From the NCBI GenBank assembly GCA_000729835.1, contig JFHB01000125.1, forward strand, positions 1 to 64,000: a stretch of DNA of 64,000 nt. Direction: 5' to 3'. The translations under genes were made by a program, and so were the position numbers. The notes under the pieces were generated by a model. That model saw only the letters and a list, made by a program, of their open reading frames with translations, was not told the origin of the DNA and searched no databases. Each line of letters begins with the position of its first letter. Within the stretch, counting starts at the first letter, position 1. Positions 25,901-38,448 of the stretch are shown here, one piece after another. This stretch comes from Atkinsonella hypoxylon. Taxonomy: Eukaryota; Ascomycota; Sordariomycetes; Hypocreales; Clavicipitaceae.

Positions 25901-27792
25901 AACCTTATTATTTACTATAGTAATATATATAAATTTTAGGTCTTTTACTATTAAAATTAAGTATAGCTATTATAATTCTAGGTATAGCTTATAATAGAGT
26001 CTTAAAAGGAGCTAAAGATTAATAGTTTTACTATTTATATAGATATATTAGAATACTTTAGAGGTAAATTCCCTAAATAATTTTTCTTTAATTATATTTT
26101 ACTCTATAAACTTAGCTAAATTTAGCTATATTATTATATTCTAGATCTATATACTAAATTCTTTATAGATAGAAGTATAAATAAAGTTTAAACTACTAAA
26201 AATAGCTGTTTTTTTATAGTAATCTAGATACTACTTATACTATATTAATGTATTCCCTTTAAAAAGAGTTTAAAGCTTAATATAAATAGCTTTCTAGGCA
26301 TTAATTGCACTATAGCTATAGTAGTCTTTAACAGCTTAGATTTATAGCTCTATATTATAGAAAATAGTGTGCTTTTCTTTATATAAAATTAGCTTATAGA
26401 TATTTCTATTGTTAAAGGGTTTAAAGTAACTAATATTAGTAATCTTCTATATAGAATCTATTTATTCTTTAGGGGTTTAGAACTATATATTACTTTAGTT
26501 ATTCTTTTTTTAATATAGATTTAGCCCTTTATCTACTAGATTTAGCTAGGAATTATTATTTTTAATATAGTATAGTGCTTATTAATTTATATACTAATAT
26601 TTAAAGTTACTAAATACTTAATTCTAGTCTTTTTTACTATTTTAGCTTTTCTTAGCTTTACTATTATAGTATTACTTTAATAGATTCTTTAGAAATTATA
26701 GTAGCTTTTATTCTTTTAAAAAAGTACTAAGGTATTTAGAGTATCTTTATATTATATAGTTTCCTTTACCTAAGAGTTACTTTTAACCTTACTTTTAGTT
26801 CTAGTTATCTTTTAGGGGTAAGTAAGAATTAAAAGCTCTTTATCTATAATTCTTAAGCTAAAAGCCTTATTAAGTATAGTATTATTTATTATATTTATCT
26901 TAAGGCTTAAGTATAGTCTTTATCTTCTAGGCTAAGTATTATTGCTCTACCTAAAGAGCAGCAATTTTATTGTTTAATTCTCTCTATAATCTACTAATTT
27001 TATTAATTAATTCTTCCTTAATTCTACTAATTTACTTACTAATTTCTATAAAAAAACCTATAAGCTATTTTAGTAAGAGGTTCTCTTTTTTAAGTAGTTC
27101 TACTACTTCCTTTACTTTATACTTTAGCTTAAGAGTATAAAACCTTTAGTAAGCCTATAAAAGTAGTAAGATTTTAGCTAGTTCTTTAATTAGTAAGTTC
27201 TTTCTAGTAGTTTAAGGTATATTTAATAGATCTAGGTCCTTAGTAAGTAGTATAAATCTAGATCCTTATACTTACTTTTCTTTAATATTTTAGGTAGAAC
27301 TAGTATTAGCTTTATAAATAGTGTCTTCTAAGCTATTAAATCTAGATAATCTAGCTTTAGCTTTTCCTTTTAGTATTGCTGTTAGTAAATCTATAAAGAG
27401 TTTAGTAGATTTAGCCTTATTAATAATTCTATTAATCTATCTTTATACCTACTGTACTATAGAAGCGTTAACAGTATTTTAGTAAAAAGGTAGTTCTATT
27501 AGCTTAAATTAGTTATATAATTTAAGCTATTTATTAACGAATTTATAGTAAGCAAAATAAAGTAGTAAGCTTCTTTTTTCCTAAGGTATAAAATCCCTTT
27601 TTTAAATCTAGAAATCTAGATTTTAGCAGTAAAATTTATAGAATTAGTGTATAGTTTTAAGTTCTTTATTAGTAAAAGGAATATAATTCCTTCTATTAAG
27701 CTTCTTCTAAAGTTGCTCTATTTTAAATATTACAATTTTAGCTTTTTAAGCTTAAGAAGAGTTAGTAATAATTAAAAGTAATTACTACTACT
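19964..27792 (-). pseudogene. gag-pol remnant of Gypsy copy A
   Basis: Coding direction is right to left. Gag occupies about 27.8-25.5 kb, the protease equivalent lies near 25.1-24.8 kb, RT near 24.4-22.6 kb, and the rest of pol to about 20.2 kb; the start of ORF3 is cut at 19,964 by the Copia element. Identified by base-level collinearity with copies B and C, not by open frames, which are short everywhere. A 486-bp non-autonomous element interrupts it at 22,126. Confidence 0.65.
22126..22611. mobile_element. short non-autonomous element, copy 2 (486 bp)
   Basis: Same family and orientation as the copy at 10,145. Ends TTTATCGCC (from TTTGTCGCC) and GCGACACA; 4-bp duplications ATAC at 22,122-22,125 and 22,612-22,615. 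The empty site is seen in copy B at about 29,660-29,690. Inserted in pol of copy A. Confidence 0.75.
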
Positions 27793-28035
27793 TATTACAG
27801 TAGGATTTAATGTAGGTTTATTAAAAGTAACAATAGGTTGTTAGATTTAATAGGTTATATAATAAATTGTAAGAGGAGTTATAAGAGCTTCTGTAAGGAG
27901 TATTTAGAAATAGTGTTCTAGTAAATAATTGTTAATTGTTCAATCTAACTACCTAAGTGTTGCTTTTAACTACTTATACATAATTGCAGTTACGTGCACT
28001 AGTGACCTGCGGGTCTGTAGGATTATCCCGTAACA
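27793..28035 (-). repeat. 5' LTR of Gypsy copy A
   Basis: 243 bp, plus-strand ends TATTACAG and CCCGTAACA, followed by GTATT (28,036-28,040), the right target duplication inside copy B. Confidence 0.9.
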
Positions 28036-28040
28036 GTATT

Positions 28041-31000
28041 GTTCCTATACCTAAAAACTAGCACATAAGAGTGGATCTAGTAGATAGATAGCAGAAGCAG
28101 CTAAAACCTGTTTAAATCTACCCACTAGGAGCTAAAGATAAAGCTAAATTAGATAAGGTTTACAACAAACTGCATTTAAGTAGAAAAATGTTGTATTTAG
28201 ACAACCTAGCAGCTATAGCTTGCCTAGCCTTTATAGTGTAGATTAAAACCTTAATAGAAAGAAAAGGATAAGTTATAGTTAATATAAGGCTACTTAACAG
28301 TGTAGTAATACTAAATATATACTCTCTACTAGATTAATTAAACATTATAGCAGATATATATAATAAGAAGATATTTTTGCTCTTTAATATATTAGGGTTT
28401 TTCTACTAGCTTTCTGTAAAATAAAAACACTAATCTTATATAGTAGTAATATTAAAATAAGGATTAAAAGCATTAAATATAGCGCTTATAGGCTTTAAGA
28501 ATGCACTAGCTTTTGCTTAATAGTATATAGACTAATTATTTTAAAAGCACTAATATTTTATATAAATCTATATTAATAACATTATTATATTCTTTAACTT
28601 TACTAAGGACTACCTTATATACCTTAATATAGTCTTATTAATTCTAGAGAAAAATAAGTTAATAATAGCTATAAAGAAGTTATTTATAGGCTATTTAGCT
28701 ATTTAGCTATTAGGTTTTATTATTAATAGTAATAGAATTACTAATATAAATAATAGGCTAAAAGCTTTTTAAAAACTTAAGTTTCTAGTAAATCTTATAA
28801 ATCTAAAGACCTTTATTAATATAGCTAGCTTTTTATAGAAAAGTATTCTATAGTTTAATATATAAATTTACTTACTATAGAAACAAAAAACTACTTTACT
28901 GTAAGAGCTTTATAAGAAAGGCTTAGCTAATAGTTTACCTAAACTAATATACTAAAAGAAAGCCTAAGAAGTAATATTTTTACTAGAACTTAAGGAAGAG
29001 AAAGTATTCTAAGAGGTAAAAGTATACCTTAATAAAAACACTATTCTATAGCACTATAACCCTAGTAAGTATTTATTCTTTAAAGTTAACGCTTATAAGG
29101 AAGAATTTAGGCTCTTTATTTTTTAGCTTATAGGTAAATAGAATAGTTATAGTATATTTAGTAAAGATATTAAAAGTAACTAGCTATAGCTAATTCTTTT
29201 TCTCTTAAGATATACTTTTAACCTAAAGAAATATTATAGATTAACTAAGGTAGAGGTAGCTATAATTATATAGAGTGTTTAAAAGCTATAGAAAATAGTT
29301 TAATCTAACTACTATACTATTAATATTATTATAGACTACTTATTAGCGAAAGAAATTATTAAATATACCTTACTTACTATAATAGATCTAGATAAAGCTA
29401 ACCTAAAATTAGCTAAAGTAGCTAATTATTTATTGCAATTTAACCTAAGAGTCTTTTATATACTAGAAGTGCTAAATATAGTGCTAAATATACTCTTTAG
29501 GTTGCTAGTTATAGTTTTATACTAAAAGAAGGCTTATAATAGCGAATTTAATAAGCTTAATATAAGTATATTTTTCGCTAAAGAATATAGCGCTATAGCA
29601 GTATTAAATAAAGGTTTAAAAGAGAAAATTATTTAAGGCTATAGTTTTAATCTAAAGCTTAGTAGAATTATAGAAGGTATTAAGGACTTTTATAAAAAGT
29701 AGAATTAGCAAAATTAATAATAAAGACTAAGGATTCTACTATATAGATAGACCCTATAAGACAACAGACTTTTATACTATTATAATAGAAAAGGCCTATT
29801 TTAACTATATATACCTATAAAGGTTGTAGAATTTATCCTTAAAATAGTTTATAATAATTAAAACTATTTTAGCGCCTATAGAATAGCAGTAAAATTATAG
29901 ATAGTTTACTTTCTATAGATATATAAGTAGATTTAAACCTATATTACTTACTACTATATCTATAAAGAAAACGTAATTAACTACAGTAAGCTACTAAAGG
30001 AATTAAGGTTATTAAAGTTAGTTCTAACGCTCTTTTATATAATTTTACTTAATTTTATTACTAATATACCTAAAGTTAGCTTAATAAACACTTTATAGTA
30101 AAAAGATAAATATAGCTTCTATAACTTACTATATCTAGTAAATTGCCTATTTAGTAAGTAAATAATCCTTATATTTAGGTATATAATATATATAGTAGAA
30201 ATTTAGGTAGAACTACTCTTATAGATACTATATTTATTAAACTAAAGCCTTCTTAAGTAGATTATAAGTAACTAAGATCTAAAGTTTATTTCTAATATTT
30301 AGAGAAGTATATTTACCTAAATTAGAAGTAAATTGCTTATAGCTATAGCTTACTACCTATAGATAGATAGAATAGCTAAATAGAAGAATTAAATAGTTAT
30401 TATTGCTATTTAATACTATATAGTTATAAATTTAAATACACTATAGACTATAATACTTTTAGCACTATAGCACTAACTTAATAATATAGTAGTAGCTAGT
30501 ATAGAGATTTTCTTTAATAAACTTATATATAGTTTCTAACTAGCTACTGTTGTTAATTTAATTTAATTAAATAACGTTTTTAGTAATAGAATAAATATAA
30601 GCAATATAGCTATACTTTAGAAGCTATACTAATAAGAGGTAGAAATAGCTATTAGTATAGTAAATACCTTAAGTAAGATTAAAATATAATGCCTAGTATA
30701 AGCTTATTAATATTAAAGTAAAGAATATAGTTTACTTATAATTACACTAAGGATATATACTTCTAGAAAAGCTAAAAAAGAAATAGTCTTCTTAATAAAT
30801 AAAGCTATATAAGGTTCTTATAAAAGTAAGCTTATTATTGTTTTACTTAGATTTCCTACTAGATTTATATATATATTTAGTAGTATTAATAGCTTACCTT
30901 TAGAAGTTAAGATAAAGTAAAGACCCTTTTAACTAAAAAGAGTAACTACTACTGCTAATTACAATAGAAGGGTTTAGTATAGAGAACTATTAGGAAATTA

Positions 31001-31350
31001 AGTAAATTTATACCTATTAAATCTAATGTTTCTACAGTAGGTTAAGTAAGCTATATTTAGAATTCTTTATATAATAGAAAGAGTTCTTTACTAAAGATAA
31101 CTAATAAATTACTAAAGATAAGCTTAAAGTTAATACTTTTAAAATTATAAATAAATATCTATAGAAACACTCTATAAATTAAGAAGAAGAGTATTAGTAT
31201 TATTAAAAAGGTAATATAGCTTACTAAAAAGCTCTAAATTAGCTAATAGAAGCTTACTACTAACTCTTTTTTTTATAAGTTTTAATTTCCTTTATTATAT
31301 AATAGATTGTTTAAATTCTTTAGTATCTCTTTCTTTATATCCTTATTTAT
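28041..31350 (+). pseudogene. RT and downstream pol of Gypsy copy B
   Basis: Continues RT after insertion A. Conceptual translation (reading TAA/TAG as Gln) shows Gypsy-type RT order: a proline/lysine entry segment, a catalytic-domain block at about 28.2-28.5 kb, and the YIDD box at 28,569-28,580 changed to YINN by two G-to-A changes. RNase H/integrase should follow to about 31 kb; I could not place their catalytic residues with confidence. Non-functional. Confidence 0.65.
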
Positions 31351-31735
31351 TATTATTAAAACTATTAAAATTAACCTATATTATAGAATTATAGAAGGTT
31401 AAGAAGAAAATATCTATAAATCTATATACTATTGTTTTAACCTACTTTTTCTATAAATTTACCTTTACTTTTATAAATTTTTACACTTTCTACTATATAA
31501 CCTTTTTTTTATACCTTTATATATTATAAAATCTTATAAATTTATTAATACTATTATAGCTACTGCTCTTTCTATCTCTTTAGGCTATTATTTAGCTACT
31601 TTTAATAGTTAAACACTAAAATACTACACTAAAAGCAATAGACTGCCTATAGAGTAAATTTCTATAGCTTATAGAACTAGCTAGCCTTTATAGAGCTACT
31701 TCTAGCTCTTTCTATCCCTTCTGCAGAAAATCTAC

Positions 31736-33470
31736 TACTATTATTCTTTTCTTTTAGTAGTTTAGAATTATTAATTTTAGTAAACCTAAATAGCTTATTT
31801 TAAGAAGAGAATAACAATAGTAACTATACTTAAGCTATAATACTACTACTATTTAAACCTAAAGAAGAATATATTACTTCTAATATATATATTAATTATA
31901 ATAATAGTTTTAACGCTAAAAGTAAAGGTTCTAAGTTTAAGGAGCAGGAATATAACTATAAAGGTAATATAGTAGCTATAGAGCTAAATAATATTAAAAC
32001 TTATCTTATATTACTTAATTTCTACTGCCTATATAGCACTTTTAGTAGGCCTAGAAGTACTAAAGGCACCCTAAAAGTTAATAAGTTTATTCTTAGCACT
32101 ATTTCTATAGAAATTAAAGATAATATTAATATTACTAATATAGAGCTTATTATAAAAAACTATAGTTAGTATTACTACACTAATAGAGCTAAAGAAAAGG
32201 TATAGAATATAGAAAATACTATTTATATTTATACTTATAAATTTACTCTTAAAGGCAGTATAATAGATAAAACTAGTATTAAGGTCTCTAAAGACAATAT
32301 ATATTACTTACTCTAGTAGAATATAGTAATATATATCTTTAGAATTTATAATAACTATAAAGTAAAGCGCTAAAACTAGTAATATAAAGGTAAAGATACT
32401 AAAGTATCTATAGATAACGCTAAAGTAGCTAAAAAAGGTAAGATATAGGCAAAAGCAGTAGCTACTATATACTACAGTAGTAATATAGTAAAAAGAGGTA
32501 AAGAAACTATTACTATAGATTTATCTATTAGTTTACTGTTATAGGTAGTATTACTTACTATTTACTTCTTTAATAAATTTAGCAGGATTAATAGCACTAT
32601 TGTAGGTGCTTTAGCTAGTATTAGCTATATAGACTTACTCTTTATTCTATTAGCTAAGGTGTAATTCTAGAGCTAGTATAATAGTCTTCTTTAGAAGAAG
32701 TATAAATTTAATGCTAAAGAAATAATTAAAGCCTACCTTAAGAACACTTCTATAGGTAGTAATACTATATAGAAGTAACTTAACCTCTATATTACTAAAA
32801 TTAATAAGTTAAATAAAAAGATTAACTAAGTTAAAATAGAGGCTAAAGGAGGTTTATTTAATAAGTAGTTTAATAAATTATAGACTACTATCTATAGTAT
32901 ATATAACTAACTAGATAGTATAAGTTAATTTAATAAAGGTATTAATAACGTTATTAATAAAAATAAAACCTTACTAAAGGTTGCTAGTAATATTAATATA
33001 CTATAGGCAGAAAGTAAACACTTATAATATAAAATTAACTATATTTATATAGCCTTTTAGAACGCTTAACTAACTAGCCTATTACTGCATAAGGCCTCTT
33101 TAGTAATAGATTTAGCACTATTTAATGTAGAAAAAGTGCTTAGTTTATTCTAATTAATCTATCTTTAATATATTTCTCTCTATTAATTCTATAAAAGATA
33201 TTTTCTACAGTAAAGCTAATACTAACTAAGGTAAAAACGCTAACTAAGAGGCTAGCTGTAAGTAAACTAGTAGAAACACCTATTAAGCGTAAAACTAGTG
33301 CCTCTTAGGTAAAACTCTCCCTAAAGCTGCTAGAAACGTCCTTTAGCTTTACTTTCTAAAGAGAATTAATAGCTTACTATAACTAACTAATAATTTACTA
33401 CTATTACTAATGCTTAAGGATTAGAATAAGCTATATATATATAGAGAAATGCACTAAAGGGATTTAATAG
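31736..33470 (+). pseudogene. extra ORF (ORF3) in Gypsy copy B, degraded
   Basis: Base-by-base counterpart of the copy D frame at 5,222-6,962, with the same layout of hydrophobic and coiled-coil-like sections. The copies differ almost only by C/T and G/A changes. Its presence in at least three copies (A, B, D) shows it belongs to the family, not to a single chance insertion. Confidence 0.45.
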
Positions 33471-33963
33471 AAAATTTACTTTAATATAGATTAATTTTTA
33501 ATGCTTTTAACACTATATAGAATAATCTTATATAAAGAATATACTATATAGATTTAATAAATTAGCTTTATTATATATAAGATTAATTTATAGGATTTAA
33601 TATTATCTAGGATAATTTTACGCAATCTCACTTATATATAGAATATAGAATAAGCTTTAATGCTCTATTAGGTTTAAGGAAATCTATTAATTTAATATAT
33701 AGATTTAATAGTTACTAGATTATAAGTGTAATTTAAGCATTATAAGTGCACAGAAAAATACGTAAATATAGCAACCTATACTGTAGATTGCACTATAATA
33801 ATAACAATATATACTTACGCAATAAAATAATAACTACCTTTCTACGCCTTTTATAACAGCTAGATTAATAAGTTATTTAGTTTAATTTAATATACCTTTT
33901 AACAACTAATAATTAATTTTTAGAACAGCTAGAACAGCTAATCTTTTTTATAGAGGTAGCACT

Positions 33964-34206
33964 TATTATAGAATAATTCTATAGACCTATAGGTTACTAG
34001 TGTATATAACTGTAATTATATATAAGTAGTTAGAAGTAACACTTAGGTAGTTAGATTAAACAATTAACAATTATTCACTAGAACACTATTTCTAAATACT
34101 CCTTACAGAAGCTCTTACGACTCCTCTTACGATTTATTGCATAACCTGTTGAATCCAACAACCTATTGTCACTTCCGACAAACCCACGTTAGATCCCACC
34201 GTAACA
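33964..34206 (+). repeat. 3' LTR of Gypsy copy B
   Basis: 243 bp, ends TATTATAG and CACCGTAACA. Followed by AAAGG, the expected right target duplication. Confidence 0.9.
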
Positions 34207-34211
34207 AAAGG

Positions 34212-34462
34212 ATACTAATTAATTACATTTAAAGTAACTAAGTAAAGTATAAATTGCTAAGAAAGAGTTACTTATTATAAAGGAAAACGCTTAGCTATAA
34301 GAACACTATTGCTAATAAGAGGAATACTACTATATACGCTAAAGATACTAAAGCTATTATAAGAAATAAGAGAATTAAGACTTTAGAATTAAAGGAATTA
34401 GCTAGAGGGTTAAGTTACTTATAAGTCTTACTTTATAAGCTTATTTATAACTAAAGAGGTAT
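34212..34462. other. RIP-degraded flank of copy B, unidentified
   Basis: TA-rich DNA into which copy B inserted. Read on the plus strand in phase with 34,207 it gives a Lys/Glu/Tyr-rich pattern with stops mostly at CAA/CAG-type positions, so it may be the tail of an older transposase, but I cannot name the family. Confidence 0.3.
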
Positions 34463-34951
34463 TATGTTACAGTAGAGTTACCCCCTTACAATATTATATT
34501 AGCTTTATAGAGGATACTATATATAGATTTTCCTTATAAGAGTGTATATTACCTAGGTATATAAATAGTTTTTTAAGTAAGTAAAAAGGTATATAGCTTT
34601 TGCTAGCTTTTTTTAGCTTTTATTCTTTTTAATTAATTAATATCTTTTAGCCTATTTTAATTTACAATACTTAATACTTAAGAAATCTTACTTTACTACT
34701 ACTAATACTTATTTTAACTCTTTAATATATTTAGCTTTTTCTTTATATATATATATCTTTTAAGCTATAATTAATAATTTATTTCTAACTTTTCTAATTA
34801 TTTAATCTTCTTACCTGCTGTTATTTAATAGTATATATAGTTAAATATCTCGCTCTCTGCCGATTCTCTTCGATCTTAACGTGCACTGCATCGCTACCTG
34901 CTTTAGTGTAGGCTGTATGGTCATTTAGGGGTTTGGTTTTAAGTCGACAAA
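34463..34951. mobile_element. short non-autonomous element, copy 3 (489 bp, inverted)
   Basis: Reverse-orientation copy of the family at 10,145 and 22,126. The left end TATGTTACAG corresponds to TGTGTCGCGG after RIP; the right end is GTCGACAAA. Flanked by GTAT (34,459-34,462) and GTGT (34,952-34,955), read as one 4-bp duplication with a G-to-A change. It is more degraded than the other two copies on its left half. Confidence 0.65.
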
Positions 34952-34955
34952 GTGT

Positions 34956-35115
34956 GTTATAGTATATAGCTGTAAGCTTAAAGATATATACTATAGAGGT
35001 ATAAAAATCTTAATAGAAGAGAGGTAACGTAAGCTATTATATAACTAAATGCATTATTTTTCCTATATAATAAGAGGAAAAATCTTACTAGTTCTCTTTT
35101 GTACTTAGTTCAGTA
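34956..35115. other. possible LTR remnant at the edge of the repeat block
   Basis: TA-rich stretch with a TATATAAGAGG box (about 35,067) followed by a C/T- and AATTCA-rich run into normal sequence, a layout typical of an LTR promoter and R/U5 region. No partner LTR is seen in the window, so this is inference. The composition change to genic DNA occurs here. Confidence 0.25.
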
Positions 35116-36679
35116 GTCAATTCAATCACAATTCATTCAATTCTTGATTATCGCACCAAAGCGCAGCAAATTGTGCGACAGCTGCTGACAAGCGTCGTAA
35201 GAGACGACAGAGACTTATGCAAGCCCTTCATGAGGCTTTGACAGGCGTGGCTAGAGGGGTCTTTGGACATCGACTACATACCTAGGTAGGTAGGAAGGTA
35301 GTCAGAAGATATTATCCATCAGTGACTCGTAATTTTGGGGCTTATGACATCTCGAATCACCAATGAAGAGGCACGCTAGCCATCCACGCCCTTGCAAACT
35401 CCCCAGCACGTTTTGCCTCACTCACGATGATTCACCCTCTTTTGGTGCCGCCAGGATAAACATCTGCCAGATGGATGGATGTACGCATGAGGTCAGCAGT
35501 CAGGTGGGTGGATTCGTGTTTACGGATGTGCACCTTGAAGCCTAATGTAGATTCAATACTATCTCTGATAAACTGTACAAGGGTCTAGGTGATTTTGCCA
35601 TAATTGCAGCTTATTGTTATTAGTGTTTGTTGCTCATGTCTCGTAGTATATTACAATCTAGAGATTGTATTTAGGCGCCAAATTTTTTTACAGGCCCTCC
35701 TCAAGCCTTGCCTGAGGACGATAGAGACAACAGTCACAGGACTTGACATCACAGATTTCACTAGGGCATGTTAAGCACGGGAAGTCTCACAACTCATTGC
35801 TCGTGGTAAACCCCATTATTTCGGAAATGTTTGACCTTGCCAGGCGGGATCGCTTGCGTAGCAGCAATAGCCAGATTGTTGTCTATCCTATCTGTGGACA
35901 ACACTTGATTAAAGGCCTCAGTTATAGTCACAGTTCGTAGCTAACGTTATCCGCCAGCCTCTCACATCAAGCAGCATTCGGCTAGTCTTTCTATATCGTG
36001 TGCACTGTGCATTACCCTCCCTCGGTCTTTCCAAAACAAGGCATACGTCGCCAGGTTCGCGAGGCACCGCGAGGCCAAGTGAAATCACATAAATTTGTTT
36101 CACATAGTTAGACGTGTGAAGTATACCGGTACGTCAAATCAGAGATAGAAATAGCATTTAGACTATTTGAGGCAGCTATGTCTTATCACTGGCTAAGCGT
36201 TATTATTCGTCAACAAAGTAGTCCAATTAAGTCCCTACTCGTTATACATGCAGTGTGGGTTGGCTCTACGTTGCAAATACCCATGCAACCTGCTAGATAC
36301 ATAATAAAACTTTTGACATCAAGGTTTCATTATCTGGCCATTATTTACATCAGGCATCGAATAACCTTGGCTAACTTCCAGGCCATGGCCATCATACAAC
36401 TCACTTTTGTCTTCTTCCTGCTATGATAATTTCGCGACATTAGACCTTAGCGGAACTTCAGCTCAACCCAACCCATTTTCGAAATTGAGTGCGATTGCGG
36501 CTGAGTAAGAAGCAGTCTTGATGCATGGTCTTAGGGAGAAAAGGTCATAATACTCCAACATAGGGGCCCAATGAAAAGTAAGTAATACAACTAGGAAAAT
36601 GGTCGCAGGGCCAGGGATAGCGCCCCATCATCATGCGCTAAGCCGTCCTTGCTCGTTTTTGTTTGCTCCAGTTTTCTCA
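35116..36679. other. no gene recognised (1.56 kb)
   Basis: Normal base composition, but only short open frames on both strands, none with recognisable domains or splice continuity. Holds a short CCTAGGTAGGTAGG tract near 35,280. The right end is the 3' flank of the minus-strand gene ending at 36,680. Confidence 0.5.
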
Positions 36680-38448
36680 TCATATCTTCAGAAAATTGAC
36701 ATCCGAAATGCTCCTATGCCTCTTGTGGCCGTTGCCCATTTCATTGGAAGCTTTCCGCTTAGCCGATACAGACTCCAATGGACTCTTGGCCATGTCGTTC
36801 ATGTGTTTCTTGTGGCGTCGAATAGGTGTCAAAGGCACACCAGCTGTATCGAAGCGATCAGATTTGAGGCCGCGAATGGCGCTGTAATTATATGGTCCAC
36901 TGAAGGCAAGGGAATCCTGCGTCGCCTTGTTGCTCAATATCAGCTGCTGATTGATCTGGTTTCGTCTGAAAGCCCCGACTGTTTCTGAGTTCAGGTGCGA
37001 CAGGACATCAGTTTCACTGGAGGCAGTCGTGGCTCTCAGAGTTGATGAGGGCTCCCAAGTACCAGGCTCGCCTTCCTCGCTGGAAGAGTTACCATCTTCC
37101 CAGGTGATGAAATCACTAATGTCCAGCTGTTTCTCAGCATCGTCCTCGTCTCCTTGTATGCTGCCGGTTGAGCTTCCGTCAGCTGTGCCAGTCTCCGAAG
37201 GAAAGGAGAAAAACGCCTCGGCAGGTCCCATGGTTTGAGCATTGACAAAATCACCAAAGGTATTCGAGGAAAACATGGCACTGAACATCATATTGGCCGA
37301 GTTGCTAAGGATAGGGGAAGATTGTTCTTCTATGGGCCAAGGAAAATTGAATTGCTCTGGGGAGAGGTCGAGTTGACGGCGGCGATGTGGAGTGAAGATC
37401 ATCATCTTTCTGGTTAGCGGGTTCAGCACGGCAATAGGCTTCTTGTCCGACCGATCAAGGTTGAAACGGCCGACACGAGGCTGTCCACGCTGCGTCTTGA
37501 CTGGGGATGGAGCATCCGAATCAGAGGCGTCACTCATGGCAACAGAAGGGCGACGGGACTTTCTCCGAACAGGCGGCTCTGGAATATCCTCTTCGGTCGT
37601 ATCCCCATCAGCTGAAGGTTAGGTCGTGTTAGCAAAGACGCTAATTTCGTATCCTGCGACAGACAGGACTCACTTTCATAGCCATCGAGTTCAAGTGACT
37701 CTTCGAATGAAGGAGTAAATTTGGATGCGGAATCATCAATCTGTGCCAATTTGGGTGTGGCAGTCGGTGTCTCCTCTCCAGAGAGCTCACGGATGACATC
37801 CTCAGCATCAGAGTCACCATCTTGCTGCTCATATTGGCCACTGTAGTCCCAGAAGGAGCCAGAGCCAGAAGACTCATCTGGGTCGTCCTCAATCTCGCGA
37901 CGAAATGCAGGGTCAAGGGCAGTTTGTGACACAAAAATATCCGGGAACAAGTCACCATGATCACCATCGTCGTCTGTTTCGGTAGAATCAGAATTGCTAG
38001 AAGGAACATCAAACCGTACGTGGCGTTCCACATTCGTATAAGACGCGAACGCAGGGTTGTGCATAAAGTCAGAAACTTGACCTTCATCAGCTTCAGAAAC
38101 TATGCCGGCCCAGCTGGCGGTCTCATCGGCGTCAGAGTCTGCAATAGGTTGAGCGGGATCAAAAGTACCATCCTCTTCTCCATCATCATCTTGATCATCG
38201 TCGTCTTCATTGTCACTAATATGTAGCGGTCGAGGAGACTCTGAGGGTTTGACCTCTTTCAAAATATCACGCTCCTCGACCGCATTTACATCATCCTCAT
38301 CATCGTCAGAAGAATCGCTAATCTCATCAACACCAGAGTAACCGTCATCGCTGGATAGGTCGATGCATGACGAGGTATCTGAGCCTTTTCGCTTAGACGC
38401 CTTTTTGGCAGTCATAGCAGGAAATTTTTGTCGAATATTGCGGGACAT
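36680..38448 (-). CDS. acidic low-complexity nuclear protein, possibly IFH1-like
   Basis: Two-exon minus-strand model: 38,448-37,674 and 37,611-36,680, joined across a 62-bp intron (GTGAGT ... CTAACCTTCAG) in phase; 568 residues. The N-terminal half is a long series of Asp/Glu/Ser runs interrupted by short hydrophobic patches, with Lys/Arg-rich clusters near residues 14-21. At the exon junction it reads YETDGDTTEED, then basic RRKSRR and a segment with PLTRKMMIFTPHRR. The C-terminal third ends with basic RHKKH and KRHRS patches, which look like nuclear localisation signals. The acidic tracts with DGDTTEED recall fungal proteins annotated as similar to Ifh1, a ribosomal-protein gene coactivator; this link is weak and from memory. 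The splice model and nuclear location are the firmer parts. No enzymatic domain seen. Confidence 0.7.

Larger units (their letters stand above)
9270..28035 (-). mobile_element. Gypsy-type retrotransposon copy A (complete ends, with nested insertions)
   Basis: Minus-strand copy with both LTRs (5' at 27,793-28,035, 3' at 9,270-9,512) and 5-bp GTATT target duplications on both sides. Inserted later into it are a Copia element (12,121-19,958) and two short non-autonomous elements (10,145-10,625 and 22,126-22,611). Subtracting these leaves about 9.9 kb, my estimate of the intact element length. Order in coding direction: 5' LTR, gag (about 27.8-25.5 kb), protease/RT (25.5-22.6 kb), rest of pol (to about 20.2 kb), ORF3 (split around the Copia insertion), non-coding tail, 3' LTR. 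All frames are broken by RIP-type stops. Confidence 0.88.
7702..34206 (+). mobile_element. Gypsy-type retrotransposon copy B (oldest, interrupted by A and D)
   Basis: Plus-strand host element. Visible parts are the end of gag, protease and early RT (7,702-9,269) and, after insertion A, the rest of RT, pol, ORF3 and 3' LTR (28,041-34,206). The break falls in an RT codon run; GTATT at 9,265-9,269 is repeated at 28,036-28,040, and removing A plus one GTATT restores collinearity with copy A's own RT. The 5' LTR and first half of gag are left of the window. The base run AAAGG after the 3' LTR is the expected right target duplication. RIP-inactivated. Confidence 0.82.

Noticed and set aside
36599..37622. 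Several plus-strand ORFs of 60-129 codons
   Set aside because: All are antisense to the two-exon acidic-protein gene, whose splice and composition are convincing.
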